Notes under the pieces: generated by a model
Database searches by the model: none
What the model saw: the letters and a program-made list of their open reading frames with translations, nothing else
Told to the model about the DNA's origin: nothing
Shown here: positions 44,022-54,116 of the stretch, piece after piece
Position numbering within the stretch: position 1 is the stretch's first letter
How the letters are laid out: each line of letters opens with the position of its first letter
Source of the DNA: Achromobacter anxifer
GTDB lineage: Bacteria > Pseudomonadota > Gammaproteobacteria > Burkholderiales > Burkholderiaceae_B
NCBI RefSeq assembly: GCF_903652925.1
Contig: NZ_CAHLAR010000009.1
Location: 186,001 to 250,000 of the forward strand
Direction of reading: 5' to 3'
DNA length: 64,000 nt
Program-made: the position numbers and the translations under genes

Positions 44022-44774
44022 CGTCCTGCTTGCCGCCAGCGCGGTCACGCGCCGCTTCGGCGGCCTCACGGCGGTGAATGGCGTGTCGCTGGCCTTGCAA
44101 CGCGGCCAGGTGCACGCCGTCATCGGCACCAACGGCGCGGGCAAATCCACGCTGATCAACATCCTGTCGGGCGAACTCGCGCCCAGCAGCGGACAGGTCA
44201 TGCTGGGCGGGCGCGACATCACCGCCTGGCGCCAGCCCGACCGGGCCCGCGCCGGCCTGGGCCGCAGCTACCAGCGGTCCACCATCTTTCCCGAACTGAG
44301 CGTGTTCGAGAATTGCAGGCTGGCCGCCCAGGCGCGCCGCCAGCGCTTCTGGCACTGGTGGCGCTCCGCATCGGAATGCCGCCACAGCGCGGAACTTGCG
44401 CGCCATGCGCTGGAGCGCACCGGCCTGGCGGACGACGCCGCGCGCGAAGCCGGGCTGCTGCCGCATGGCCGCAAGCGCCAGCTTGAGATAGCCATGTGCC
44501 TGGCGGGCGAACCGCAGGTGCTGCTGCTGGACGAACCGCTGGCCGGCATGGGCCCAGAGGAAACCGACCGCATCCTGGAACTGCTGGACGCGCTCAAGCC
44601 CGGCCATGCCATCCTGTTGGTGGAGCACGACATGGACGCAGTCTTCCGCGTCGCCGAGACCATCACGGTGATGGTCAACGGCAGCGCCATCGCCAGCGGC
44701 ACGCCTGCCGCCATTCGCGCCAACCCCGAGGTGCGCACCGCCTACCTGGGCGATGACGCGCATGGAGCCGCCGC

Positions 44775-44778
<4 letters not shown>
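44014..44778 (+). CDS. LivG-type ABC transporter ATP-binding protein
   Basis: A 254-residue ATPase: Walker A GTNGAGKST, Walker B VLLLDEPLAGMGPEE, switch LLVEHDMDAVF. The signature segment reads PHGRKRQLEIAMCLAG, with HGRKRQ instead of the usual SGGQ-like or YGRQR form. The ATG lies inside the end of the LivM-type gene, preceded by GGGAGAA. The downstream ATPase gene starts at the ATGA overlap. Confidence 0.92.
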
Positions 44779-45491
<713 letters not shown>

Positions 45492-45505
45492 GACCCGCTC
45501 GCCCT

Positions 45506-45540
45506 AAAAAGGCTTGCACCGGCCCTGGGGCCGGCAAGCC
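45506..45540 (-). terminator. Rho-independent terminator of the ThDP-enzyme gene
   Basis: On the minus strand GGCTTGC and GCAAGCC enclose a CCGGCC/GGCCGG inner stem, followed by five Ts. It lies just past the leftward gene's stop. The GC stem may also slow rightward transcripts from livF. Confidence 0.82.
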
Positions 45541-45544
45541 GGTC

Positions 45545-47104
45545 TCAGATCACCGCTTCGATCAGGAACGGTCCGCGGCGCTTCAGGCCTTCCTGCAGCG
45601 CCCGCGCAAATCCTTCCACCGTATCCACGCTGACCGCCTCCACGCCCATGCCGCGCGCCAGGTGGGTCCATTCCAGGTGCGGCTCCTGCAGGTCCAGCAT
45701 GCGGCGGGCGTTGCGCCCGGGATTCTGCACGCCCACGTTTTTCATTTCACCGTGCAGCGTGGCATAGGAGCGGTTGGCCAGGATCACCGTCAGGCAGTCC
45801 AGGTTCTCGCGCGCCTGCGTCCACAGCGCCTGCAAGGTGTACATGCCGCTGCCGTCGGCCTGCAGGGTGACGACCTTGCGGTCCGGGCAGGCGACAGCGG
45901 CGCCGGTCGCCAGGGGCAGGCCGATGCCGATGGCGCCGCCGGTCAGCATCAGCCAATCGTGCGGCGCGCTGCTGGCGCTGTAGATGGGAAATTCGCGGCC
46001 CTGGGTGATGGACTCGTCGCACACGATGGCCTGTTCCGGCAGGTGGTGCGCGACCAGGATGTTGACGGCGGCGCCGGTCAGCTTGCCGGACTGCGGCACG
46101 TCGTAGCTGGCACCGGGCGCGGCCAGGCGCGGCGCGTCCTGGGCGATGCCCAGCTCGTCGGCCAGCCATTCCAGCGCATGCGCCAGGTCCTGCTCGGGCG
46201 TGCCCAGCACGACCTGGTTGCAGTCGGGCGGCGCCAGCAAGCTGGGCTTGCCCGGATAGGCGAAGAAGCCGACTGGCGCCTTGGCGCCGACCAGCACCAG
46301 GTGGCGCACGTCCTTCAGTTTGGCCACCGCCAGGTCGATCGGGTACGGCAAGCGGTCGACCGGCGTGCGCGAGCCGCCGCGTTCGATGCGGCGGTTGGAG
46401 GTTTCGGACACCAAGCGCACGCCGGTGGCGCGCGCGATGCGGCCGGCGGCGTTGAGCGCGCGTTCGCGCAGCGCGCTGCCGCCCAGCATCAGGGTCGTGA
46501 CTTCGCCGGAGCGGATCGCGGCGGCGGCCGCGCGCACCGCCTCGGCCGAGGTCTGCGTCAGGGCCTCGATCTTGGCCAGCACCGGCGCGCCGGCGTTGTC
46601 CGGCAGGTCGGTCCAGGCCGCGTCGGCCGGCAGGATCAAGGTGGCGATATTGCCCGGCGAACGGCGCGCCACGCCGACGGCCTCGGCCGCGTCGGCCGAC
46701 AGGTCGGCGGCCTTCATGGTGCGCTTGACCCAGTGCGACATCGGCCGCGCGACGCCTTCGACGTCGCTGGTCAGGGGCGCGTCGTACTGGACGTGATAGG
46801 TGGCGTGATCGCCCACGATGTTGACCATGGGCGTGCGGGCGCGCTTGGCGTTGTGCAGGTTGGCCAGGCCGTTGCCCAACCCGGGGCCCAGGTGCAGCAA
46901 GGTGGCGGCCGGCTTGTCGGCCATGCGCGCATAGCCGTCGGCCGCGCCCGTCACCACGCCCTCGAACAGGCCCAGCACGCAGCGCATCTTCGGTTTGCGA
47001 TCCAATGCCGCGACAAAGTGCATTTCCGATGTGCCGGGGTTCGCGAAGCAAACATCCACATCGTTGGCCAGCAAGGTATCGCAAAGACTATCAGCGCCGT
47101 TCAT
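45545..47104 (-). CDS. ThDP-dependent decarboxylase, benzoylformate decarboxylase-like
   Basis: A 519-residue ThDP enzyme often labelled acetolactate synthase. Several features fit benzoylformate decarboxylase better: NPGTSEMHF near residue 25, catalytic Glu48 in LFEGVVTGAADGYAR, and a His at 71 (LLHLGPGLGNG), where MdlC has its active-site His70 and acetolactate synthases have Thr-x-Gly-Pro. The ThDP motif reads ADGSGMYTLQALW, Ala replacing the first Gly of GDG. MNGADSLCDT is the preferred start. Convergent with the benzoate operon; it could supply benzaldehyde from benzoylformate. Confidence 0.8.
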   Translation of the reverse strand: MNGADSLCDTLLANDVDVCFANPGTSEMHFVAALDRKPKMRCVLGLFEGVVTGAADGYARMADKPAATLLHLGPGLGNGLANLHNAKRARTPMVNIVGDHATYHVQYDAPLTSDVEGVARPMSHWVKRTMKAADLSADAAEAVGVARRSPGNIATLILPADAAWTDLPDNAGAPVLAKIEALTQTSAEAVRAAAAAIRSGEVTTLMLGGSALRERALNAAGRIARATGVRLVSETSNRRIERGGSRTPVDRLPYPIDLAVAKLKDVRHLVLVGAKAPVGFFAYPGKPSLLAPPDCNQVVLGTPEQDLAHALEWLADELGIAQDAPRLAAPGASYDVPQSGKLTGAAVNILVAHHLPEQAIVCDESITQGREFPIYSASSAPHDWLMLTGGAIGIGLPLATGAAVACPDRKVVTLQADGSGMYTLQALWTQARENLDCLTVILANRSYATLHGEMKNVGVQNPGRNARRMLDLQEPHLEWTHLARGMGVEAVSVDTVEGFARALQEGLKRRGPFLIEAVI

Positions 47105-47265
47105 CGTTTTTTCCCTGGTCGTTTTCCGTTGGCGGTGCAAGGGCGCATGCGCGCCCGCGTGATATGCATGATAGGTAGCGTAGCCGAAACCGGCTAGAGC
47201 CATTTCAGGCCGCCGTCATGGAACCATTCCGCATGTTCCGCCAACCGGAATTTGCGCGGCCCTGC

Positions 47266-48018
47266 TCAGGCCAGTATCTGTCCCAGGAAGGCCTGCGCGC
47301 GTTCGGTGCGCGGCGCGCGGAAGAAATTGTCCGGCGTGTCCGATTCGACGATGCAACCCTGGTCCATGAAGACCACGCGGTCGCCGACCTCGCGCGCGAA
47401 CCCCATCTCGTGCGTGACGCAGACCATGGTCATGCCATCGCGGGCCAGCGCCACCATGGTGTCCAGCACCTCCTTGACCATCTCCGGGTCCAGCGCGGAT
47501 GTGGGCTCGTCGAACAGCATGATCTTGGGCCGCATGCACAGGGCCCGCGCAATCGCCACGCGCTGCTTCTGGCCGCCGGACAGCTGGCCCGGATACTTGG
47601 CCGCGTGCTGCGGAATCTTCACGCGCTCCAGGTACTCCATGGCGCGGGCCTCGGCCTCCTCGCGCGGCACGCCCTTCACCAGCATCGGCGCCAGCGTGCA
47701 GTTGTCCAGCACGGTCAGGTGCGGAAACAGGTTGAAGTGCTGGAACACCATGCCGACCTCGGCGCGGATGCGCTCGATGTTCTTCAGGTCATCGTTCAGT
47801 TCGATGCCGTCGACCACGATCCGGCCTTTCTGGTGTTCCTCCAGGCGGTTCATGAGCCGGATGGTGGTGGACTTGCCCGAGCCCGACGGTCCGCACAGGA
47901 TCAGCTTTTCGCCGGGCAGCACCTCCAGCGCCAGTTCGTCCAGCACCTTGAAGTCGCCATACCACTTGCATACGCCCTGCATCGTGATGATCGGGGCCGC
48001 GTAGTTGATTCCGTCCAT
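47266..48018 (-). CDS. Amino-acid-type ABC transporter ATP-binding protein
   Basis: A 250-residue GlnQ/HisP-type ATPase: Walker [10 protein letters not shown], signature [15 protein letters not shown], Walker [15 protein letters not shown], switch [12 protein letters not shown]. The ATG was set five bases after the permease stop; an ATG eight codons earlier overlapping the permease end is possible. Last gene of a leftward operon with its permease, binding protein and an agmatinase-family enzyme. The ligand is probably a guanidino compound or basic amino acid. Confidence 0.93.
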   Translation of the reverse strand: MDGINYAAPIITMQGVCKWYGDFKVLDELALEVLPGEKLILCGPSGSGKSTTIRLMNRLEEHQKGRIVVDGIELNDDLKNIERIRAEVGMVFQHFNLFPHLTVLDNCTLAPMLVKGVPREEAEARAMEYLERVKIPQHAAKYPGQLSGGQKQRVAIARALCMRPKIMLFDEPTSALDPEMVKEVLDTMVALARDGMTMVCVTHEMGFAREVGDRVVFMDQGCIVESDTPDNFFRAPRTERAQAFLGQILA

Positions 48019-48022
48019 CGCG

Positions 48023-48715
48023 TCAGGCCTTGGAGATGTCATGGTTTTCGCCCGCGCCGCTCCAGTAGCCCGGCACCGTCAAGCGCTTTTCGGAACGGCG
48101 GAACACGTAGGCCAGCACGCTGCACATGGCGAAGTAGATGACCCCCACCATGGTGTAGACGGTCAGCGCCTGGAAGGTCGCGCCGGCCAGCATTTCGCCT
48201 GCCCGCATCAGCTCATAGACGCTGATGACGGCCACCAGCGAGGTTTCCTTGATGAGAACCAGCGCGTAGTTGCCCAGGGCCGGGAACACGGTGCGCAGCG
48301 CCTGCGGCAGCACGATGCGGCGCAGCCGCTGCACCTTGCCCAGGCCCAGCGCGCGCGCCGCCTCGTACTGGCCGCTATCCACCGACTGGATACCGCTACG
48401 GAACAGCTCCGCCAGATAGGCGCCGAAGTTCAAGGTCAGGCCCAGCACCCCGGCGACGAAGCCGTTGATGACCACGCCCATTTCGGGCAGGCCGTAGTAG
48501 ATGTAGAACAGCTGCAGCAGCAGCGGAGTGCCCCGTATCACATCGATGTAGAAACGCGCGCCGCGGCTGAGCAGCCGCGACGGCGACAGGCGGCACAGAC
48601 AGACGACCAGGCCCAACGCCACCGCCAGGAATGCCGAACAGAAAAACAGCGCCAGGGTCCAGACCGTGCCCTCGGCCAGGGGTGTCAGGTACATGCTCAG
48701 GGTCGCGAGATCCAC
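48023..48715 (-). CDS. Amino-acid-type ABC transporter permease
   Basis: A 230-residue HisM/GlnP-type permease. The conserved segment [23 protein letters not shown] and the EAA loop [25 protein letters not shown] are complete. Only one permease gene is present, so the channel is probably a homodimer. Thirty bases separate it from the binding-protein gene. Confidence 0.93.
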   Translation of the reverse strand: MDLATLSMYLTPLAEGTVWTLALFFCSAFLAVALGLVVCLCRLSPSRLLSRGARFYIDVIRGTPLLLQLFYIYYGLPEMGVVINGFVAGVLGLTLNFGAYLAELFRSGIQSVDSGQYEAARALGLGKVQRLRRIVLPQALRTVFPALGNYALVLIKETSLVAVISVYELMRAGEMLAGATFQALTVYTMVGVIYFAMCSVLAYVFRRSEKRLTVPGYWSGAGENHDISKA

Positions 48716-48745
48716 GTCGTGCTCCTTATCCGCGCCAGTGCGGCG

Positions 48746-49534
48746 TCATTTGCTCATCAGGTCCGCCACGCCCCACTTCTGCCCGATGGCGGCGAGTTCG
48801 CCGTTCTGCTTCATCTGCGCGAGCGCGCCGTTGACCGCCTCCAGCAGGGCGGCGTTGCCTTTCTGCACGGCCATGCCCACCTGCCACTTGCGTTGCGGCT
48901 GATAGCCGGTATCCAGCTTCACGCCCGGGATGTTCTTGGTCTTGATCTGGTAGATGATGCTGGGCGGATCGACGATGCCCAGGTCGATGCGGCCGGCGCG
49001 CACGTCGGCCAGCAGCGTGGAGTAGTCCTGGTATGTGGAAACCTTGGTGCCGGGCATGTCCTTGATCATGTTGAACTGCACCGAATCCACCAGCACGCCG
49101 ACGCGCTGGCCCTTCATGTCTTCGAACTTGGCGTATTTCTTGTCGGCCTTGTCGCTGACCACGACGCCCTCGCCCCATTCATAGACCGGCGCGGAAAAGT
49201 CGATGGCGCGGGCGCGTTCCTCGGTGATGAAGAGCGGCGCGGACATGACGTCGGCGCGGCCGGACGTCAGCGTGGGGATCAGGCCCGAGAACGGCACGTC
49301 GGACAGCTTGTCCGAGACTTTCAGGTGCTTGGCCACGCCAGCGGCCACGTCGACCATGATGCCTTCGAGCTGGTTCGACTTCGGATTCTTGAAGCCGTGC
49401 GGCGGCGCGGACGCCGTGGTGACGACGTTCAGGGTCTGGTCCGCGCGGATCTCTTCCAGCGTGCGCGCCTGCGCGCCACCCTGGGCCAGCAGGCCGGCTG
49501 CAATCAGGCCCAGCAAAATGGATTTGAGTTTCAT
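48746..49534 (-). CDS. Amino-acid-type ABC transporter substrate-binding protein
   Basis: A 262-residue family-3 binding protein with a signal peptide (MKLKSILLGLIAAGLLAQGGAQA) and the core SGLIPTLTSGRADVMSAPLFITEERARAIDFSAPVY, typical of His/Gln-type binding proteins. It follows the agmatinase-family gene by 42 bp, so uptake and hydrolysis of the same compound are likely linked. Confidence 0.92.
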   Translation of the reverse strand: MKLKSILLGLIAAGLLAQGGAQARTLEEIRADQTLNVVTTASAPPHGFKNPKSNQLEGIMVDVAAGVAKHLKVSDKLSDVPFSGLIPTLTSGRADVMSAPLFITEERARAIDFSAPVYEWGEGVVVSDKADKKYAKFEDMKGQRVGVLVDSVQFNMIKDMPGTKVSTYQDYSTLLADVRAGRIDLGIVDPPSIIYQIKTKNIPGVKLDTGYQPQRKWQVGMAVQKGNAALLEAVNGALAQMKQNGELAAIGQKWGVADLMSK

Positions 49535-49576
49535 CGTTTTCCCCTTGGATGAAATGGTTGGCGTGGCGCTGCCGGC

Positions 49577-50530
49577 TCAGGCCGGGCGCCCCTGCGGATA
49601 CTGCTGCACCGCGACCGCCGCCAGCGCGCAGAATTCCTGCATGACAGTGGCGGCCAGGAAGGCCGTGGCCCCCTGCACGTCTTGCGGCGGCGACACGGTG
49701 TTCACGTCGAACGCCACGAAGTTCAGCCCGGCAAGCTGGCGCAGTAGCGCCAGGCCTTCCTTGGGCGAGAGCCCTCCCCACTCGGGGGTGCACACGCCCG
49801 GCGCGCACGATGGGTCGAAGATGTCCATGTCGAAGCACAGGTACACCGGACGCTGGCCGATGCGCTGCTTGATGTCGGCCAGCGCGCCCTTCTGGTCCTG
49901 GTCGAAATCGTCGTATGGCACGATCGTGTAGCCGACCTCGCGCCCGAACTCCAGCACGCCGGGCATGAAGGAGCTGCCGCGCGTGCCGACGTGGAAACTG
50001 GAGGCCACGTCCAGCAGCCCTTCTTCGGCGGCGCGCGTGAATGTGGTGGCCGTGTTGTAGCCAGGGATGGGATAAGTGTCGGTGTGCGAATCGAAATGCA
50101 GCACCACGAAGTCCGGATGGCGGCGCGCCACGGCGCGCAGCTGCGGCAGCGTGACCGCGCCGTCGCCGCCCATGGAAATCGGGATGGCGCCGGCGTCCAG
50201 GATGGCGCCGATGCCGGCCTCGATCAGCGGATAGGAGGCGTCCGGATCGCCGGGATGGCAGGCCACGTTGCCCACGTCGATGGCGCGCAGGAACTCCGGC
50301 GGATTGTCGATGCCGTGGCGGCGGAAGATGTCCACCGGCCGCAGCAGCCGGGACTGCTCGCGGATCGCGTCCGGCCCCTGGCGCGAGCCGACGCGGAACG
50401 GATGGGTGCCGCAATCGAAGGGGATGCCCACCACGCAGGCGCGCGCCGCGCCTGTACCCGCGGCCCGGACGGCCGGCAGGCCCATGAACCCGGCGACGGG
50501 ATGAAAACAGACTTCGGCTGGCTGCTGCAC
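49577..50530 (-). CDS. Arginase/agmatinase superfamily hydrolase with altered metal site
   Basis: A 317-residue ureohydrolase-fold protein. The second and third metal motifs are intact: FDSHTDT (D147, H149, D151) and CFDMDIFDP (D234, D236). The first motif reads GGDGA where the family has GGDHS, so the metal-A His is Gly124. The late motif reads VNTVSPP where agmatinases have a Glu (VEVSPP). This is unlike classical agmatinase; a guanidine- or alkylguanidine-hydrolase type or a changed metal are options. GTG start with AGGAG seven bases upstream. First gene before a dedicated ABC importer. Confidence 0.85.
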   Translation of the reverse strand: MQQPAEVCFHPVAGFMGLPAVRAAGTGAARACVVGIPFDCGTHPFRVGSRQGPDAIREQSRLLRPVDIFRRHGIDNPPEFLRAIDVGNVACHPGDPDASYPLIEAGIGAILDAGAIPISMGGDGAVTLPQLRAVARRHPDFVVLHFDSHTDTYPIPGYNTATTFTRAAEEGLLDVASSFHVGTRGSSFMPGVLEFGREVGYTIVPYDDFDQDQKGALADIKQRIGQRPVYLCFDMDIFDPSCAPGVCTPEWGGLSPKEGLALLRQLAGLNFVAFDVNTVSPPQDVQGATAFLAATVMQEFCALAAVAVQQYPQGRPA

Positions 50531-50656
50531 AACTCGGCTCCTGTGTGACGACCCGCTGCCTGGGCAGCATCCGGGATCACTATTTAGATTCGATTGAATC
50601 GCTGTGCGATATGATCGTGTCGAAATAAGAGTAGCAAGCGTACAAGCATCCAGCCA

Positions 50657-50697
50657 ATTAGGGAGTTTCCCCTAATCGGTATTTTTATATCCGATTA
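50657..50697. promoter_or_regulatory. Two overlapping inverted repeats upstream of the agmatinase-family operon
   Basis: ATTAGGG (50657-50663) pairs with CCCTAAT (50670-50676), and TAATCGG (50673-50679) pairs with CCGATTA (50691-50697). Both lie in the AT-rich 234-bp gap between the IclR gene and the operon it probably controls. Good operator candidates; terminator function is less likely because no U run follows on the minus strand. Confidence 0.55.
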
Positions 50698-50764
50698 ATT
50701 TAGTATGGATTTTGCTAGCATCGGCGCCAGCGGCCAGCGCCAGCGCAGGGCACGGCCCCGGGAA

Positions 50765-51658
50765 TCAGGCGTCGTCGCCGGACGGCATCGCGCCGCGCAA
50801 GGCGCCGCCGGGCGGCTCCATTTCATAGAAGGGGCGCGTGCGCCCCAGCGTGCGCGACGCGCTGATGGCGTGCGCAGTTTCCACCACTTGCGGACCGAAC
50901 ACCGCCTGCGCCTGCTCGAAGGACCAGCGGCTGGACGGCACGGACACGTTGACCGCCCCCACCGGCGTGCCGCCGGCGTCCAGCACCGCGGCGCTGACCG
51001 TGATGTCGCCCGGGTAGAACTCGCCGTCGGAACGCGCATAGCCATGGCGCCGGGCGAACTCCAGCTCGGCCAGCAGCGCGTCCATGCCGGTGATGGTGGC
51101 GGCGGTGTAGGGCTTGCGGTCGCACTGTTCCAGCAGGCCGCGCGCGACCGCCGGGTCCAGGCGGGCCAGCACCGCGCGCCCCGCGGCCGTGCAATACAGC
51201 GGCAGGCGCATGCCCACCGGCATGTTCACGAACATTTCCTTGTGGGTGGCGAAGCGCGCCACGTAGACCATGTCCAGGCCGTCGGGCTCGGCCAGGCTGC
51301 AGGTTTCCTGGCTGTTGCGGTTGAGCGTGTGCAGGAACGGATTGCCGCCCAGCACCAGCGGGCTGGTCTGGACATACTTCATGCCCAGTTCCAGCGACCA
51401 GGGACCCAGCGAGAACTTCTTGCTCACGGGGTCCTTGCGCAGGTAGCCCAGGGTCCACAAGGTATGGGCGAAGCGCTGCACCGAGCTCTTGCTCAGGCCG
51501 GTCGCTTCGGCCAGTTCCGGCAGGGTCATGGCCGGCTGGCCTTCGCTGAAGGCGCGCAGGACGGAGACGCCGCGCGCCAGCGCGGCGATGAACAATGGGG
51601 AATCCTCGGCGTTTCGGTTCTGCGTCATGGCGCGTGGGGCGTCCAATGGAAAGCGCAT
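50765..51658 (-). CDS. IclR family transcriptional regulator
   Basis: A 297-residue IclR protein. The winged helix-turn-helix is at about 28-85 (MTLPELAEATGLSKSSVQRFAHTL), and the effector domain follows (ETCSLAEPDGLDMVYVARFA, RLPLYCTAAGRAVLARL). No good ribosome-binding site precedes either ATG (51658 or 51628). It is upstream of and co-oriented with the agmatinase-family/ABC operon, separated by a region with palindromes, so it may control that operon. Confidence 0.9.
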   Translation of the reverse strand: MRFPLDAPRAMTQNRNAEDSPLFIAALARGVSVLRAFSEGQPAMTLPELAEATGLSKSSVQRFAHTLWTLGYLRKDPVSKKFSLGPWSLELGMKYVQTSPLVLGGNPFLHTLNRNSQETCSLAEPDGLDMVYVARFATHKEMFVNMPVGMRLPLYCTAAGRAVLARLDPAVARGLLEQCDRKPYTAATITGMDALLAELEFARRHGYARSDGEFYPGDITVSAAVLDAGGTPVGAVNVSVPSSRWSFEQAQAVFGPQVVETAHAISASRTLGRTRPFYEMEPPGGALRGAMPSGDDA

Positions 51659-51702
51659 AGCGTACCGTATAACGGTGCGAACGTATCGCGTGGCGATGCC
51701 AT

Positions 51703-51734
51703 AAAAAAACGGCCCGGAAGCTCCGGGCCGTTTC
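51703..51734 (-). terminator. Rho-independent terminator of the AapJ-like gene
   Basis: On the minus strand ACGGCCCGGAG-CTTC-CGGGCCGT-type stem followed by seven Ts, 14 bp beyond the stop codon. It separates the gene from the IclR regulator downstream. Confidence 0.9.
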
Positions 51735-51748
51735 GACCAGCGCAGGCC

Positions 51749-52771
51749 TCAGCGGATCGGCCAGGGATACATGGCGCCGCCCTTGTTCCACAACGCATTC
51801 GTGCCGCGTTGCAGGCCCAGCTTGCTGTCCTTGCCGACGTTGCGCTCGAACACTTCGCTGTAGTTGCCCACGGCCTTGATGGCGTTGTAGGCCCACTTTT
51901 CATCCAGGCCCATGTTCTTGCCGGCGCCCGGCGTCACGCCCAGAATGCGCGCGATGTTGGGGTTGTTGCTCTTGAGCATCTCGTCCACGTTCTTCTGCGT
52001 GATGCCGTATTCCTCGGCCTCCATCAGCGCGAACAGCGTCCAGCGCACGATGCCCAGCCAGTTCTCGTCGCCCTGGCGCACCATGGGGCCCAGCGGCTCC
52101 TTGGAGAAGCGTTCCGGCAGGATCTCGTAGTCGTCCGGTTTGGCGACCTGCGTGGCGCGCACCGCGGCCAACTGCGAAGCGTCGTCGGTGAAGGCGTCGC
52201 AACGGCCCGACTCGAAGGCGCGCACGACCTCGGTCACCTTGTCGATCACCACCGGCTTGAACTCGATGTTGTTGGTGCGGAACCAGTCGGCCAGGTTGAG
52301 TTCGGTGGTGGTGCCGGGCTGCACGCAGACCGTGGCGCCGTTGAGTTCCTTGGCGCTCTTCACGCCCAGCTTCTTGTTCACCAGGATGCCCTGGCCATCG
52401 TAGAAGCTGGCGGCCACGGCCGCCAGGCCCAGCGAGGTGTCGCGGGTCTGCGTCAGCGTGACGGTGCGCAGCAACACGTCCACTTCGCCCGATTGCAGCG
52501 CCGTGAAGCGCTGCTGCGTGGACAGCGGCGTGCCCTTGAATTTGGTCGGATCACCGAACACGGCCGCCGCGACCGCGCGACAGATGTCCACGTCCATGCC
52601 TTCCCATTCGCCCTTGCTGTTGGTGGCCGAAAAGCCGGATACGCCGTCGGTCAGGCCGCACTGCACGAATCCTTTTTTCTTCACGGCATCGAGGGTGGGT
52701 CCCGCCACCGCCGCCTGGGATGCGCAAGCCAGGGCCAGGGCGCCGGCTGCAAACAAGATGGACCGCTTCAT
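51749..52771 (-). CDS. General amino acid ABC transporter binding protein, AapJ-like, orphan
   Basis: A 340-residue family-3 binding protein of AapJ/BztA size, with signal peptide (MKRSILFAAGALALACASQAAVA) and the core GLTDGVSGFSATNSKGEWEGMDVDICRAVAAAVFGDPTKFK. It ends GTNALWNKGGAMYPWPIR, a typical AapJ C-terminus. No aapQ, aapM or aapP gene follows; a terminator does. It must serve a permease encoded elsewhere. The ATG is preceded by AGGAGA. Confidence 0.9.
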   Translation of the reverse strand: MKRSILFAAGALALACASQAAVAGPTLDAVKKKGFVQCGLTDGVSGFSATNSKGEWEGMDVDICRAVAAAVFGDPTKFKGTPLSTQQRFTALQSGEVDVLLRTVTLTQTRDTSLGLAAVAASFYDGQGILVNKKLGVKSAKELNGATVCVQPGTTTELNLADWFRTNNIEFKPVVIDKVTEVVRAFESGRCDAFTDDASQLAAVRATQVAKPDDYEILPERFSKEPLGPMVRQGDENWLGIVRWTLFALMEAEEYGITQKNVDEMLKSNNPNIARILGVTPGAGKNMGLDEKWAYNAIKAVGNYSEVFERNVGKDSKLGLQRGTNALWNKGGAMYPWPIR

Positions 52772-53103
52772 GATCGCTTCTCCTGAGATGGATGCCGCGC
52801 CGGCTTGTAAGCCAGTCGCGGTTGAAACCGAGCCCTGCCTTACCGGGCCGGCCGCCAGATTAAGCGATGTCCACCGAGCGGACAACGCAACGCCGCCTAG
52901 TGGAAACCCGGAGGAAATGCCGCCTGCCCAGTGATTACAGCGATGTCCGGTGAACGAACTTTATCCGCCCACCCGACGGCGGCCCGCGCTTACCTTGCGT
53001 GCCATACTTTTTTCGCGTCCCGGGCCCGCCGCTGCCGGCGCCGCAATCTCTCAAAAAAACGGCCGCGCCTGGATCGCGGCCGGCTCATGGAGGAGACCAA
53101 CCC
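52772..53103. other. Divergent intergenic region without a supported gene
   Basis: Separates the leftward AapJ-like gene from the rightward Bug/CoA-transferase operon and must contain both promoters. A GGAGGAG ribosome-binding site sits at its right end. No RNA gene or convincing operator was recognised. Confidence 0.5.
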
Positions 53104-54102
53104 ATGGCATGTGCAAGCTTCTTGCAGTCCCGCCGCAGCACCCTCAAAACCCTGCTGTGCGCCACCCTGGCGGCGACCGGACTCGCCGCCGGCGCCGTCC
53201 ACGCGGCGGATGACTGGCCCAGCAAGCCCATCAAGGTCATCGTGCCGTACACGCCCGGCGGCTCGACCGACATCGTCACCCGCATCGTGATGGACAAGCT
53301 GGGCCCGCGCCTGAAGCAGACCATCATCATCGAGAACCGCCCAGGCGCGAACAGCAGCGTGGGAGCGGGCATCGCCGCGAAAGCGGAGCCGGACGGCTAC
53401 ACCTTTCTGTCCATACTTCCCGCCTACATCATCAATTTCCATCTGTACAAGCTGGGCTACAAGCCCGCCGACCTGACGCCCGTGGCGCAGATGGCCGATC
53501 TGCCGCTGTTCCTGTTCGTGGCCGAAGACATACCGGTGAAGACCGTGGCCGAACTGGTCGAGTACGGCCTCAAGAATCCGGACAAGCTCACCTACGCCTC
53601 CAGCGGCAACGGCTCCAGCGCGCACCTGACCGGCGCCGATTTCGCGCTGCAAAGCAAGATCACGATGACGCACGTGGCCTACAAGGGCAGCGCCCCCATC
53701 CTGGCCGACCTGCTGGGCGGCCGGGTCTCGATGGTGTTCGACCCCATCCTGGTGCCCATGCAATACGTGAAGCAGAACCGGCTGAAGGCGCTGGCGTTCA
53801 CGGGCAAGGAACGCTGGCCCACCGAACCCTCGATTCCCACCATGGAGGAAGCGGGCCTGCCCGGCTTCGTCACGGGATCCTGGGCCGGGCTGATGGCCCC
53901 GGCCGGCACGCCCGCGCCCATCATCGAACGCATGGCGCGCGAGATCAGCGAGATCGTCAAGGAACCCGACGTCAGGCAGAAGTTCCTGGATGCCGGCTTC
54001 CTGCCCGCCAGCGGCACCACCGCCCAATTCGCGGAGCTGATGAAGACGGACTCGGCGCGCTATGCCGGGATCATCAAGCAGGCGCGCATCACCGTGGATT
54101 GA
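53104..54102 (+). CDS. Bug family (tripartite tricarboxylate transporter) solute-binding protein
   Basis: A 332-residue periplasmic binding protein with a twin-Arg-like signal region (LQSRRSTLKTLLCATLAATGLAAGAVHAA) and the Bug core WPSKPIKVIVPYTPGGSTDIVTRIV. No TctA/TctB permease is nearby, as is usual for the greatly expanded Bug family of Alcaligenaceae. It heads an operon with both subunits of a CoA-transferase, suggesting a carboxylate or 3-oxo-acid ligand. Confidence 0.92.
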   Translation: MACASFLQSRRSTLKTLLCATLAATGLAAGAVHAADDWPSKPIKVIVPYTPGGSTDIVTRIVMDKLGPRLKQTIIIENRPGANSSVGAGIAAKAEPDGYTFLSILPAYIINFHLYKLGYKPADLTPVAQMADLPLFLFVAEDIPVKTVAELVEYGLKNPDKLTYASSGNGSSAHLTGADFALQSKITMTHVAYKGSAPILADLLGGRVSMVFDPILVPMQYVKQNRLKALAFTGKERWPTEPSIPTMEEAGLPGFVTGSWAGLMAPAGTPAPIIERMAREISEIVKEPDVRQKFLDAGFLPASGTTAQFAELMKTDSARYAGIIKQARITVD

Positions 54103-54116
54103 GCGCGGAGGCCCTC

